Positions 1 through 7,255 of a DNA stretch of 64,000 bases are shown here, piece after piece (the first letter of the stretch is position 1; every line of letters begins with the position of its first letter). The translations under genes were made by a program, and so were the position numbers. Source of the DNA: Paenibacillus tyrphae (GTDB taxonomy: Bacteria; Bacillota; Bacilli; Paenibacillales; NBRC-103111); contig NZ_JNVM01000014.1 in the NCBI RefSeq assembly GCF_000722545.1, positions 97,632 through 161,631 of the forward strand, given 5' to 3'. Below the pieces are notes generated by a model. It was not told where the DNA came from, searched no databases, and worked only from the letters and a program-made list of their open reading frames with translations.

Positions 1-168
1 CACGATTGTGTGAAAGGTTTTTAGCATTTTCAGGTCCATTCTCATCCCTCGGGTTATCGAATTCAAATTTTATGAACTCAGCATTCACTTAATTCAATTA
101 TACAGAATGTGATTCCTGGCGTACAATCGACTTATAACAAGCAGCGAAGCATAAGGAGGGCATTTTCG

Positions 169-909
169 ATGAATTTGCAGAATAAAGTAGCGCTGGTCAC
201 GGGCGGAGGTACGGGGATCGGCAGAGCGGCCTGTCTTGCGTTGGCTGAACGGGGGGCGGCCGTTATCGTAAATTATTCGCGATCCGCTGCCGACGCGGAA
301 GCAACGGTTCAGAGCATCAAGGACAAGGGTGGTCAAGCGGTAGCTATCCAGGCCGATATCTCCCAAGACCGGGAAGTGCGGCATATGGTCGATCAGGCGG
401 TCCGGCAATTCGGGACCGTGGATCTGCTCGTGAATAATGCCGGGATTACCCGGCACATTCCGATGGACGATCTGGAAGCGGCAACGGACGAGGTATGGGA
501 CGAGCTCTACGGCGTCAATGTGAAGGGGATGTTTTTCTGCGCGAGAGCCGTGGCCCCTTTCATGAAAAGCAACAAGCAGGGAGCCATCGTGAATGTAGGC
601 AGCATCGCCGGGATCACCGGATTAGGCTCTTCGCTGCCGTATGCCGTATCGAAAGCGGCCGTACACGGCCTGACGAAATCTTTGGCGCGCGCCCTGGCAC
701 CGTATATCCGCGTCTCCTGCATCGTTCCCGGAGCCGTCGCGACCCGGTGGTGGGAAGGCAAAGAAGAGCAAATGAAGCGATTGGCTCCGCAGCTATTGCT
801 ACAGCGCATTTCCACGCCCGAGGATATCGCCCGCATGATCTGCGCCGCCTTGGAACAGGAAGCCATGACCGGCCAGATCATTACGGTCGACAGCGGACAG
901 ACGCTGTAA
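169..909 (+). CDS. SDR family oxidoreductase (FabG-like)
   Basis: Classical short-chain dehydrogenase/reductase of 246 residues, probably reducing a carbonyl with NAD(P)H in the cytosol; the substrate cannot be told. The Rossmann cofactor motif TGGGTGIG is at residues 11-18, NNAG at 89-92, and the catalytic set is complete: Ser145, Tyr158 and Lys162 (YAVSK). It ends with the usual VDSG near the C-terminus. The frame is open upstream to 109, but the ATG at 169 has AAGGAGGG 7-8 bases before it, so I start there. A TACAAT box near 121 may be the -10. FabG itself is possible, but no fatty-acid genes lie nearby. Confidence 0.93.
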   Translation: MNLQNKVALVTGGGTGIGRAACLALAERGAAVIVNYSRSAADAEATVQSIKDKGGQAVAIQADISQDREVRHMVDQAVRQFGTVDLLVNNAGITRHIPMDDLEAATDEVWDELYGVNVKGMFFCARAVAPFMKSNKQGAIVNVGSIAGITGLGSSLPYAVSKAAVHGLTKSLARALAPYIRVSCIVPGAVATRWWEGKEEQMKRLAPQLLLQRISTPEDIARMICAALEQEAMTGQIITVDSGQTL

Positions 910-1117
910 TGGGAACCCGGCGGAGAGGTCCGCAGTTCTTTGGGGCTTGGCCGCGGCCTGCCCCATAGAGCCATACCGTAAAAAGTTACCCTACGAGGCC
1001 CGTAACAAATACCGACGGAACCCGAGGCTGTGATCGCTTGGGTTTTAGGGCCGATGAACAGGGGGACCCATACCTATCGTTTGAGAAGCCAAGGACTTCG
1101 ATAATAAATTCGAAGAA
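910..1117. other. Intergenic region, no gene seen
   Basis: No convincing ORF. A GC-rich perfect inverted repeat (TGGGGC...GGCCGCGGCC...GCCCCA, about 940-965) follows the reductase but has no T-run. The segment 1010-1065 contains AACCCG and GGGGGACCCA blocks that loosely recall riboswitch cores, but no complete motif could be built. Confidence 0.4.
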
Positions 1118-1121
1118 AAAC

Positions 1122-1158
1122 AAAAAAAACGGCTCTTGCCGCGAACAAGAGCCGTTTT
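1122..1158. terminator. Rho-independent terminator, bidirectional
   Basis: A perfect 10-bp stem (ACGGCTCTTG / CAAGAGCCGT) with a 7-base loop is flanked by A-run and T-run, so it can end transcription on either strand. Confidence 0.85.
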
Positions 1159-1163
1159 TTGCA

Positions 1164-1421
1164 TTATTCCACGAATTCAAAATCGCCGCCCAGAGTTAAT
1201 AAGAGTGGAAAATAGGAACTGGGACTGTTATACCAATGGTTCCATCCATAAAAGTCTATGTAAGTGCCTGCTCCTTTGTCTGTGTTTATAAGCATCCATG
1301 CTCCTGCTGCTGCAACGGCGGTCACCGCAGAAGCAAACCAAGCAGGAGGAGTCACCGAAAAGAAAAGCATAGTTGCTTGCATAGCAGCAATTGTTCCTGT
1401 AACAGATGCAGTAGTTAGCAT
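1164..1421 (-). CDS. Small hydrophobic hypothetical protein
   Basis: An 85-codon frame ending just before a strong terminator. The N-terminal half is Ala/Thr/Val-rich and hydrophobic (two likely helices, with SVTPP between them and AVTAVAAAGAWMLIN in the second); the C-terminal part is aromatic and polar (YGWNHWYNSP). There is no recognisable RBS before the ATG, and the frame stays open a further 13 codons upstream, so the start is uncertain or the gene is decayed. Size and composition would fit a bacteriocin-like or small membrane peptide, with the 63-residue membrane protein next door as a possible immunity partner. That is conjecture. Confidence 0.35.
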   Translation of the reverse strand: MLTTASVTGTIAAMQATMLFFSVTPPAWFASAVTAVAAAGAWMLINTDKGAGTYIDFYGWNHWYNSPSSYFPLLLTLGGDFEFVE

Positions 1422-1482
1422 AGCGCAAGAAATTCGATAATATGGTAAAATTTAAACAAAATTAAAAGGGAGAAATTGTACA

Positions 1483-1674
1483 ATGAAACAAGTACTACTT
1501 AATTTTTTTAAAAAAAGACTACCATGGAATATTTTGAATTTTATTATTTTATTCACAATTTTGCCTAGCATTTTGAACGTAGATCTTCAAACATCTCTTA
1601 TGGTAGGATCAATAGTTTTTATCGTAGTGGGTTTAATAGAAATTATTGCAATGGCACTGTGGGGACGAAAATAG
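1483..1674 (+). CDS. Small membrane protein, unknown function
   Basis: 63 residues with a basic N-terminus (FFKKRLPWN) and two predicted membrane helices, ending in GRK. RBS AAAAGGGAGA lies about 8 bases before the ATG, and a terminator follows. It is transcribed divergently from the small hydrophobic frame at 1164-1421. No family recognised. Confidence 0.6.
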   Translation: MKQVLLNFFKKRLPWNILNFIILFTILPSILNVDLQTSLMVGSIVFIVVGLIEIIAMALWGRK

Positions 1675-1702
1675 CTGGTCAATAAATTGAACAGAAGGGC
1701 TA

Positions 1703-1752
1703 AAAAAACCACCACGTCGATAATCGGTAGTACTGACTAAGTGGTTTTTTGG
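1703..1752 (+). terminator. Terminator
   Basis: AAAAAACCAC at 1703-1712 pairs with GTGGTTTTTT at 1741-1750. It follows the small membrane protein and could act in both directions. Confidence 0.7.
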
Positions 1753-1775
1753 CTTAGTTTCCCATTTTGTTTACT

Positions 1776-1934
1776 CTATAAAAAACAATCGCTCCGTAAC
1801 AGTTTCTCAACTTGCTCGTCGCTATAGCCAAGCTCCGCCAATCTTCGGGCGGCGAACCCTCCACTTTGTTGATGCTCTGTATACCGCGTCATGTAATCCT
1901 TTATGCCGTAAAGCTTTTCAAAGATTGCGCCCAT
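1776..1934 (-). CDS. Short frame, probable gene remnant
   Basis: 52 codons from ATG. The open frame runs back to about 2003 without a start codon, and codon use looks real (GRIFYLARMGAIFEKLYG, ARRLAELGYSDEQVEKLL). No RBS is seen before the ATG. The C-terminal helix with AELGYSDEQVEKLL suggests a helical regulatory or DNA-binding fragment. I read it as the 3' remnant of a longer gene; the family is unknown. Confidence 0.3.
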   Translation of the reverse strand: MGAIFEKLYGIKDYMTRYTEHQQSGGFAARRLAELGYSDEQVEKLLRSDCFL

Positions 1935-2004
1935 CCGGGCAAGGTAGAAAATCCGCCCTTGACTTCCCCGAACAAGAACGTCGGTGGGTAAGTTACAGTC
2001 TCCC

Positions 2005-2058
2005 TAAAAAAAAGAAAAGCCGGACCGTCCCAAGCTCGTCGCTTGGGCAAGTCCAGCC
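2005..2058 (-). terminator. Terminator of the EVE gene
   Basis: On the minus strand GGCTGGAC...GTCCGGC with an inner CCCAAGC/GCTTGGG stem is followed by TTTTCTTTTTTTT. It starts at the stop codon of the EVE-domain gene. Confidence 0.85.
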
Positions 2059-2544
2059 TCAAGATATGGGTATATTTCCGGTCTCTATTTTGAGAGTTCC
2101 CGCCTCACCCAGCATCGCTCCGGCAATTGTCAGAAAATCCTCCCGGGCGATCTCGAAATGGCCCGAGCGGAGCTTATACCCCCAATGCCGGTTCCCGCGC
2201 GTAAAGCTGAGTCGATCCAGCAGCGGGGCGATTTTCACTTCGCTGCAGGGCACATAGCGGATATCCCGGCGGAACGGCACGAAGGAATCGGACATCCGGT
2301 ATTCGTAAACCCGGTCGTCCGCCACTTGTCCAATAGCGGTAAAAGCTTGCAGCGGCTCCCCTTCCTTCATGTCCGTACGCGGAGAATAATAAATGAGCCA
2401 GTCTCCGGGGCGCATCCTCCGGAGCGGCGCAGACTTGCCGTGGCACAGCTGGGCGAACCCGCCCTGCACGCCCCGGCTTACATGGGAAGCGGAGACGACG
2501 CCGATCCAGTAGCGCTCTTGCCCGGGTACCGATTGGTCCGGCAT
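2059..2544 (-). CDS. EVE domain-containing protein
   Basis: 161 residues, the usual length of the single-domain EVE (UPF0310) family. These proteins have a PUA-like fold and are thought to bind modified bases in nucleic acids. Family features seen are WIGVVSASHV at the N-terminus, the RMRPGDWLIYYSPRT block, the FTAIGQV strand and the FVPFRRDI segment. RBS AGGAGG lies 8 bases before the ATG. It is the last gene of a likely minus-strand unit after the DinB-like gene (31-base gap) and is closed by its own terminator. Confidence 0.88.
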   Translation of the reverse strand: MPDQSVPGQERYWIGVVSASHVSRGVQGGFAQLCHGKSAPLRRMRPGDWLIYYSPRTDMKEGEPLQAFTAIGQVADDRVYEYRMSDSFVPFRRDIRYVPCSEVKIAPLLDRLSFTRGNRHWGYKLRSGHFEIAREDFLTIAGAMLGEAGTLKIETGNIPIS

Positions 2545-2575
2545 TTGTCATTCCTCCTGTTCATTCTCGCCGCAG

Positions 2576-3115
2576 TTAAGTGTTAAGCAAGAGAGCTTGC
2601 TTCAAGCGGTCCTTCTGCATGAGATGGTGGCGGTAATGCATTTCAACGAGCTTGAACCATTCCTCCGCGGTCAGTCCCCCAAAGCGAGGATGGGCGACGG
2701 TATGGTGCAGTGGCGCATTTTCCAGCTTTGGTGCGATTTCGTACATTCGGCGCACGACGGATTTCAGTCCTTCGACAAGCTGCTCTTTACTTTCGGGCTG
2801 CTGAGGCGTGTATTGCGGTGAAGGCGGGACCTGAATGCGCACCGGCGGCAAGCTTCCTTGCTCGAATATGGCTGCCCCCACCTCCGTCTTTTCGCCTGCG
2901 GATACGGCGTCATTCCCATCTGGCGCCAGGCAGCGCTCCGCGTTGGCAAGCTGCAGGTACAATGCGGCGCCGATCAAATGCCGGTACATTTGTCCGAGAG
3001 ACCATTCGTTCTCTCCCGGCTGCTGCTTCAACTGTTCCATACTGAAGCCTTCCAGCTCCTGAATGTAATGCTCCGTAATTTCCTCAAAACTCCGCAAAAT
3101 TTCCGTTGTATTCAT
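2576..3115 (-). CDS. DinB family protein
   Basis: 179 residues with the four-helix DinB/YfiT-like fold, a metal-dependent enzyme family often acting with small thiols. The putative metal-binding histidines are in YRHLIGAALYL (about residue 46) and in EMHYRHHLMQK near the C-terminus. Starts with MNTTEILRSFEEITEHYI after an AAAAGGAGC RBS. It lies between the WYL regulator and the EVE gene, all on the minus strand, so the regulator may control it. Confidence 0.88.
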   Translation of the reverse strand: MNTTEILRSFEEITEHYIQELEGFSMEQLKQQPGENEWSLGQMYRHLIGAALYLQLANAERCLAPDGNDAVSAGEKTEVGAAIFEQGSLPPVRIQVPPSPQYTPQQPESKEQLVEGLKSVVRRMYEIAPKLENAPLHHTVAHPRFGGLTAEEWFKLVEMHYRHHLMQKDRLKQALLLNT

Positions 3116-3156
3116 AGCTTATCCCAGCTCCTTTTCATCATCTGCTCTTACTATAC

Positions 3157-3193
3157 AAAAACGCTACTGACAACAGTATGTCAGTAGCGTTTC
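3157..3193 (-). terminator. Terminator overlapping the WYL regulator stop
   Basis: A 12-13 bp perfect stem (AACGCTACTGAC / GTCAGTAGCGTT) separates the WYL gene from dinB. The regulator's stop codon is inside the stem. The short T-run (TTTTTG) on the minus strand makes this a probable partial terminator. Confidence 0.7.
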
Positions 3194-4128
3194 AGCATCT
3201 TTTCGGCTTCTTCCCGGACCCGGATCTTCAGCGCCTCCGGCTCCATCACCACGGCATTCGCCCCCCAGCCGAGCACCCAATGCAGCAGCTCCTCGGGCTG
3301 CCGGACGCGAAACGTGATGACCAAGCCTTCCTCCCGATCCTCGAAGGCTTCCAGGTAAAAGCTGCACGTTTCCTTCACCCGATCCACGATCGCCGGACTT
3401 ACCAGAATACGTACCCGGACGTTCCGGTCATCCGTAGGCAAGTAATCCTGCAATTGAAAATCCGGAGGAAACGAGAACGGGTCCTCCAGAACAGCCAGGC
3501 CGTTCATTCGGGATAACCGGAAATGGCGCAGCTCCTGCCGCAGCTCGCAATGCGCCAGCAAGATCCAGGTACCGCGAACAAGGATAAGCCCGTAAGGGGC
3601 GGCCGTGCGGTGGCTATGGCGACTCCCGTCAACCTCCGGCCTGTTTTTGGAGTAATGGAACTTAACCTTCCTCCGCTCCAATATCACCTGACGCAGCGCT
3701 TCCAAGTACTGCTTCTCCCGCCCGCTGATCGGCGCGTCGCCCGCAGCCAGCAGCCGCATGGTCGCGCGAATCCGGGACGCCTCGCTGCGGACGCTCTCCG
3801 GCAAGACGGCTTCGATCTTGCCCCGGGCGTTCTGCGCCTTCGCGCCGTATCCGGTATCGAACTTTTGTTCGACAAAGTCCGATCCGATCAGCAGCGCCAC
3901 CGCTTCTTCCACCGTAAAGCTCACCGGAGGCAGAAAATACCCCTCCATCAAGGAATAACCCTGCCCCGGAGCGCCGACAACCGGAACCCCCGCCTCGCTA
4001 AGCGCTTGAATGTCCCGGTAGATGGTCCGTGTGCTCGTCTCGAAGCGGGCCGCCAAATCCTCCGCCCGCAGCACCCCTTTGCGCTGCAATTCGATGACGA
4101 TGGCTAACAAACGATCCGTTTTGTTCAT
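3181..4128 (-). CDS. YafY-type HTH/WYL transcriptional regulator
   Basis: 315 residues: a DeoR-like HTH_11 domain at about 1-60 (LAARFETSTRTIYRDIQALSEAGVPV), then a WYL ligand-sensing domain from about 140 (EALRQVILERRKVKFHYS, APYGLILVRGTWILLAHC) and a WYL C-terminal extension. WYL domains bind nucleotides or nucleic acids and switch the HTH. RBS GAGAGGAGG. It is the first gene of the minus-strand set with dinB and the EVE gene, which are its likely targets. Confidence 0.92.
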   Translation of the reverse strand: MNKTDRLLAIVIELQRKGVLRAEDLAARFETSTRTIYRDIQALSEAGVPVVGAPGQGYSLMEGYFLPPVSFTVEEAVALLIGSDFVEQKFDTGYGAKAQNARGKIEAVLPESVRSEASRIRATMRLLAAGDAPISGREKQYLEALRQVILERRKVKFHYSKNRPEVDGSRHSHRTAAPYGLILVRGTWILLAHCELRQELRHFRLSRMNGLAVLEDPFSFPPDFQLQDYLPTDDRNVRVRILVSPAIVDRVKETCSFYLEAFEDREEGLVITFRVRQPEELLHWVLGWGANAVVMEPEALKIRVREEAEKMLKRY

Positions 4129-4158
4129 CTCTGCCGCCTCCTCTCCTATAAGATCGAA

Positions 4159-4911
4159 TTACACAAATTTGTTGCGGAACGTTTTAGGGGTCAGCCCCGT
4201 TTCGCGCTTGAATATGCTGCAGAACTGGGCATCGTTAATGAATCCCGTTTCCGAAGCGATTTCCGATACGAGCATCTTCGTATTCAGCAGCAGCGACTTG
4301 GCCAGTTCGAGCCTTTTGAGAAACAAATATCTTAGCGGTGCCGCGCCGGTCTTTTCCTTGAACAGATGCCGGAAGCGGTCATAGCTATAGCCGGACATCG
4401 TGGCCAGCGTCTCCACCGATATGTTCTGTTGAAAATGTTCGTCCATGAAGTTGATGACGTACTGCATCTGATCTTCCTGCGTCGGAGGCATCACATGGAT
4501 TCTCAGGAGCCGCTGAAGATGGATAATCAGCTCGGCCACCATCAAATCGAGCATCTCGGAATACCCCTCCCGCTGCTCTGTGAACTCCCGCTTCATGCGA
4601 AGGAGGAACTGCCCGATCGTCCGATCCTCGTCATCCTCATATACACTATTCAAATCCTTCATACCCGGATAGCCGGAATGGAAGCCGATGCATATCACCT
4701 CCGATTCCTCGCTCTTGTGATTCTCGTCATGCAACACGTGGGGAGAGATGAGCGCAAACGTCCCTTCCCGAAATGTATGCTGCCTGGACCCGATTTGGGT
4801 AATGCCGTCTCCCTGAAAATAGTAGACGAGCTCGCAGCATCCGTGCTGATGGGCTTGGATATAGGTTTGTTCGGGATTTTTTATGAAGAAAATAAAATTC
4901 AGCTCGTTCAT
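4159..4911 (-). CDS. AraC family transcriptional regulator
   Basis: 250 residues. An N-terminal cupin (AraC_binding) domain at about 10-100 (AHQHGCCELVYYFQGDG, FALISPHVLHDE) is followed by two HTH motifs of the AraC C-terminal domain at about 155-250 (VETLATMSGYSYDRFRHLFKEKTG, ASETGFINDAQFCSIFKRETG). Such regulators sense sugars or related ligands. It diverges from the region with the nucleoside hydrolase genes, and a cre-like site lies between them, so control of nucleoside or sugar use is a reasonable inference. Confidence 0.92.
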   Translation of the reverse strand: MNELNFIFFIKNPEQTYIQAHQHGCCELVYYFQGDGITQIGSRQHTFREGTFALISPHVLHDENHKSEESEVICIGFHSGYPGMKDLNSVYEDDEDRTIGQFLLRMKREFTEQREGYSEMLDLMVAELIIHLQRLLRIHVMPPTQEDQMQYVINFMDEHFQQNISVETLATMSGYSYDRFRHLFKEKTGAAPLRYLFLKRLELAKSLLLNTKMLVSEIASETGFINDAQFCSIFKRETGLTPKTFRNKFV

Positions 4912-5054
4912 CGCTGCGCCCTCTTCTAACTATTATTTAGCCGAATCCTATAACAAATTGACCGAAAAGATATAATGTTCTACCGTCCTTTTTGTTATCA
5001 TCATATCATTACAATAACCAAATTAGAAATATAGGGAGGTTACAGCACGGCTTG

Positions 5055-5068
5055 TGTAAGCGATTACA
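5055..5068 (+). promoter_or_regulatory. Possible catabolite-responsive (cre) element
   Basis: TGTAAGCGATTACA fits the Bacillales cre consensus TGWAARCGYTWNCW with one mismatch. It lies upstream of the pseudogene and nucleoside hydrolase, where CcpA repression of a sugar or nucleoside operon would be expected. Confidence 0.5.
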
Positions 5069-5142
5069 GTTTGAGGCCCCACGATCTATTGCGACGGTAA
5101 AAGCATAGAACTTCGGAGAAGATACAAGAAAGGGACCTGATC

Positions 5143-5385
5143 ATAAACCGGATTCTTATTGATACGGATATCGGAAGCGATATCGATGACGCGTTGGCTC
5201 TGGCCGCTGCTCGTTACGCATTCCCAGAAATTAAAAGTTATTCAAGTCGCCTTGAGCGACTTTACGACAGCGCTGTGGAACGCGATGTTCGCTATGACCG
5301 TAATCGCGATCATCATCCCGGTGCTGATCCTGCTTCCCAGCGCTACTTCGTTCAAGGCGTTGCGAATACGGGAATCAAGGAATAA
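5143..5385 (+). pseudogene. Chimeric remnant: nucleoside hydrolase start joined to ABC permease end
   Basis: Codons from 5143 read as a nucleoside hydrolase N-terminus (NRILIDTDIG, SDIDDALALAAA) preceded by AAAGGGA and with ATA where the ATG should be. From about 5235 the text changes to a CUT1 sugar permease C-terminus: in the frame of 5159 it reads QVALSDFTTALWNAMFAM and VIAIIIPVLIL, then after a frameshift near 5330 it returns to the first frame as QRYFVQGVANTGIKE and a stop. So a deletion has fused two genes and a further indel broke the frame. The intact nucleoside hydrolase starts 24 bases downstream. Confidence 0.78.
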
Positions 5386-5409
5386 TGAAATACTAAGGAG
5401 GCCGATCAC

Positions 5410-6366
5410 ATGGATCATGTTCAAAAAATAATAATCGATGCGGATACCGGAATCGACGATGCCCTAGCCATTCTGTATGCGCTCAAAGCTCCTGCGGTTC
5501 GAGTGGAAGGGATTACGACCGTCTTCGGCAATATCAGCGTCCGGCAGGCGACGGACAATACGCTGCGGCTCCTTCGGCTGGCCGATGCCGGTTATGAGGT
5601 GCCTGTCGTTCAAGGCGCGGAAGGACCGCTGGTGCGGAAGCTTGAAGGCAGCTTTGCCACCCATGTGCACGGGGTGAACGGCATCGGCAATGTCGAGCTC
5701 CCTCCAGCCGACCAACAGCCTTTGGCGGAAGCAGCGGATGACTTTATCATCCGCAAGGCGGATGAGCTGAACCAAGAGCTGGTGCTGGTCACGTTGGGAA
5801 GACTGACGAATCTGGCGCAGGCGCTGGCCAAAGATCCGGCGCTCCCGGCCAAAATCAAGCACGTGTATGTCATGGGCGGCACGATTCATTCTCCCGGCAA
5901 TGTCACCCCGGTAGCCGAAGCGAACATTTGGGGGGATCCCGAGGCGGCGGACGCCGTGTTCAGCTCGGGATTGCCTGTGACGATGGTCGGCTTGGACGTC
6001 ACCATGAAAACGCGGTTGACCCGGCACCATCTCGATTTCTTACAGCGTCATGGCAAGGAAGAAAACCGGAAAATCGTCGATTTTATTTGCGATTCGATGC
6101 CCTTCTACTTCGGTTACTACCGGGCGTCGAACTACTTTCTCGATTCCGCTCCGCTTCATGATCCGCTTACCGTATTGGCCGCGGTGGAACCAGCGATGAT
6201 GGCCGCCAGGACGATGAAGGTAAAAGTCGAATGCGAAAGCACGTTATGCAGGGGGATGACCGTCGCAGATTTGCGTCGTAATCCTACGATCGGCAGCCCG
6301 ATCCGGGTCTGCGTTGATGTCGACGCCGAGCTTGCGGTCGGCAAATTACTGTCCGTATTTGTGTAA
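5410..6366 (+). CDS. Nucleoside hydrolase (inosine-uridine preferring family)
   Basis: 318 residues, typical of the family that hydrolyses N-ribosyl bonds of nucleosides to base plus ribose in the cytosol. The calcium-binding aspartate cluster DADTGIDDALA is at residues 10-20; VMGGTIHSPGNVTPVAEANIWGDPEAA and HDPLTVLA are the other conserved blocks. RBS TAAGGAGG precedes the ATG. The remnant of a second nucleoside hydrolase and of a sugar permease directly upstream suggests this was once part of a larger uptake and breakdown operon. A terminator follows. Confidence 0.94.
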   Translation: MDHVQKIIIDADTGIDDALAILYALKAPAVRVEGITTVFGNISVRQATDNTLRLLRLADAGYEVPVVQGAEGPLVRKLEGSFATHVHGVNGIGNVELPPADQQPLAEAADDFIIRKADELNQELVLVTLGRLTNLAQALAKDPALPAKIKHVYVMGGTIHSPGNVTPVAEANIWGDPEAADAVFSSGLPVTMVGLDVTMKTRLTRHHLDFLQRHGKEENRKIVDFICDSMPFYFGYYRASNYFLDSAPLHDPLTVLAAVEPAMMAARTMKVKVECESTLCRGMTVADLRRNPTIGSPIRVCVDVDAELAVGKLLSVFV

Positions 6367-6402
6367 ACTCGAAACCCTTCGTCTCCGCAGCAGAAACAGC
6401 TA

Positions 6403-6451
6403 AAGCCAAAGCTTCTCCGGCACGTACGCCGCGGAAGCTTTGGCTTTTTTT
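6403..6451 (+). terminator. Terminator of the nucleoside hydrolase
   Basis: AGCCAAAGCTTC pairs with GAAGCTTTGGCT and is followed by seven T. Confidence 0.88.
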
Positions 6452-6578
6452 GCCCAATGTCTGACACTCTCCCCGGAATCCCGCACCAATGTTAAACAGA
6501 TTTTTACTATTCATTCTCCTGCATTTGATGCTAGACTTAAACATAAGAATCTAGCGTGCAGCAAGGAGGTCACACACA

Positions 6579-7145
6579 ATGTCAATTGTCCCGAGCTTAC
6601 TGGAGTTCAATAAAAAATTCGTTGCCGAGAAACGGTATGAAGATTACTTAACGGACAAATATCCCGATAAAGAAGTCGCCGTGCTGACCTGTATGGATAC
6701 GCGGCTTAGCGAACTGCTCCCGAAGGCGCTGGGCTTCAAGAACGGAGATGCGAAGTTCATCAAAAATGCGGGCGCGATTTTGACCCAGCCGTTCGGCAGC
6801 GCCATGCGCAGCCTTCTGGTCGCCGTCTACGAACTGGGCGCGCGCGAAGTGATCGTGATCGGACATCACGGCTGCGGCATGACAGAGATTGATCCAGCGC
6901 GCATGGTGAACAAATTCGCGGAGCATGGCATCGATCCTCTAGTAATCGAGACGCTTGAAAATTCCGGCATTCGCATGGAAAAGTTTTTGCGCGGCTTTAG
7001 CTGTGCGGAGGAAGGCGTGATGCACAGCGTCAAAATGATCCGCAGACATCCGCTTTTCCCCCAAGCGATCCCTGTTCACGGCTTCGTGATGGACCCCGAG
7101 ACCGGGGCGGTCGAGGTCATTGTCGAGGACTACCGGGAAGGCTGA
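6579..7145 (+). CDS. Beta-class carbonic anhydrase
   Basis: 188 residues. It converts CO2 and water to bicarbonate with a zinc ion. The zinc ligands and catalytic dyad are visible: Cys38, Asp40 and Arg42 in LTCMDTRL, and His96 and Cys99 in IGHHGCGM. Begins after an AAGGAGG RBS. Its length matches the short plant-like/YvdA group of beta carbonic anhydrases. It appears to be a single-gene unit. Confidence 0.94.
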   Translation: MSIVPSLLEFNKKFVAEKRYEDYLTDKYPDKEVAVLTCMDTRLSELLPKALGFKNGDAKFIKNAGAILTQPFGSAMRSLLVAVYELGAREVIVIGHHGCGMTEIDPARMVNKFAEHGIDPLVIETLENSGIRMEKFLRGFSCAEEGVMHSVKMIRRHPLFPQAIPVHGFVMDPETGAVEVIVEDYREG

Positions 7146-7255
7146 CCCGGTCATAGCATGGAAACCTCCTGCTTTCCCAAGCATTCGAAACGTGGCAACG
7201 AGAATGCCATACATTTTTTTACAATGGTGGTTATCATCATGAAGGAGGACGTTTT

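Noticed and set aside
985..1080. Riboswitch-like text (AACCCG, GGGGGACCCA) recalling the ydaO/c-di-AMP type
   Set aside because: The remaining conserved blocks of that class (the second pseudo-symmetric half and GTGAATC-like part) are not in the right order on either strand, and no target gene follows.
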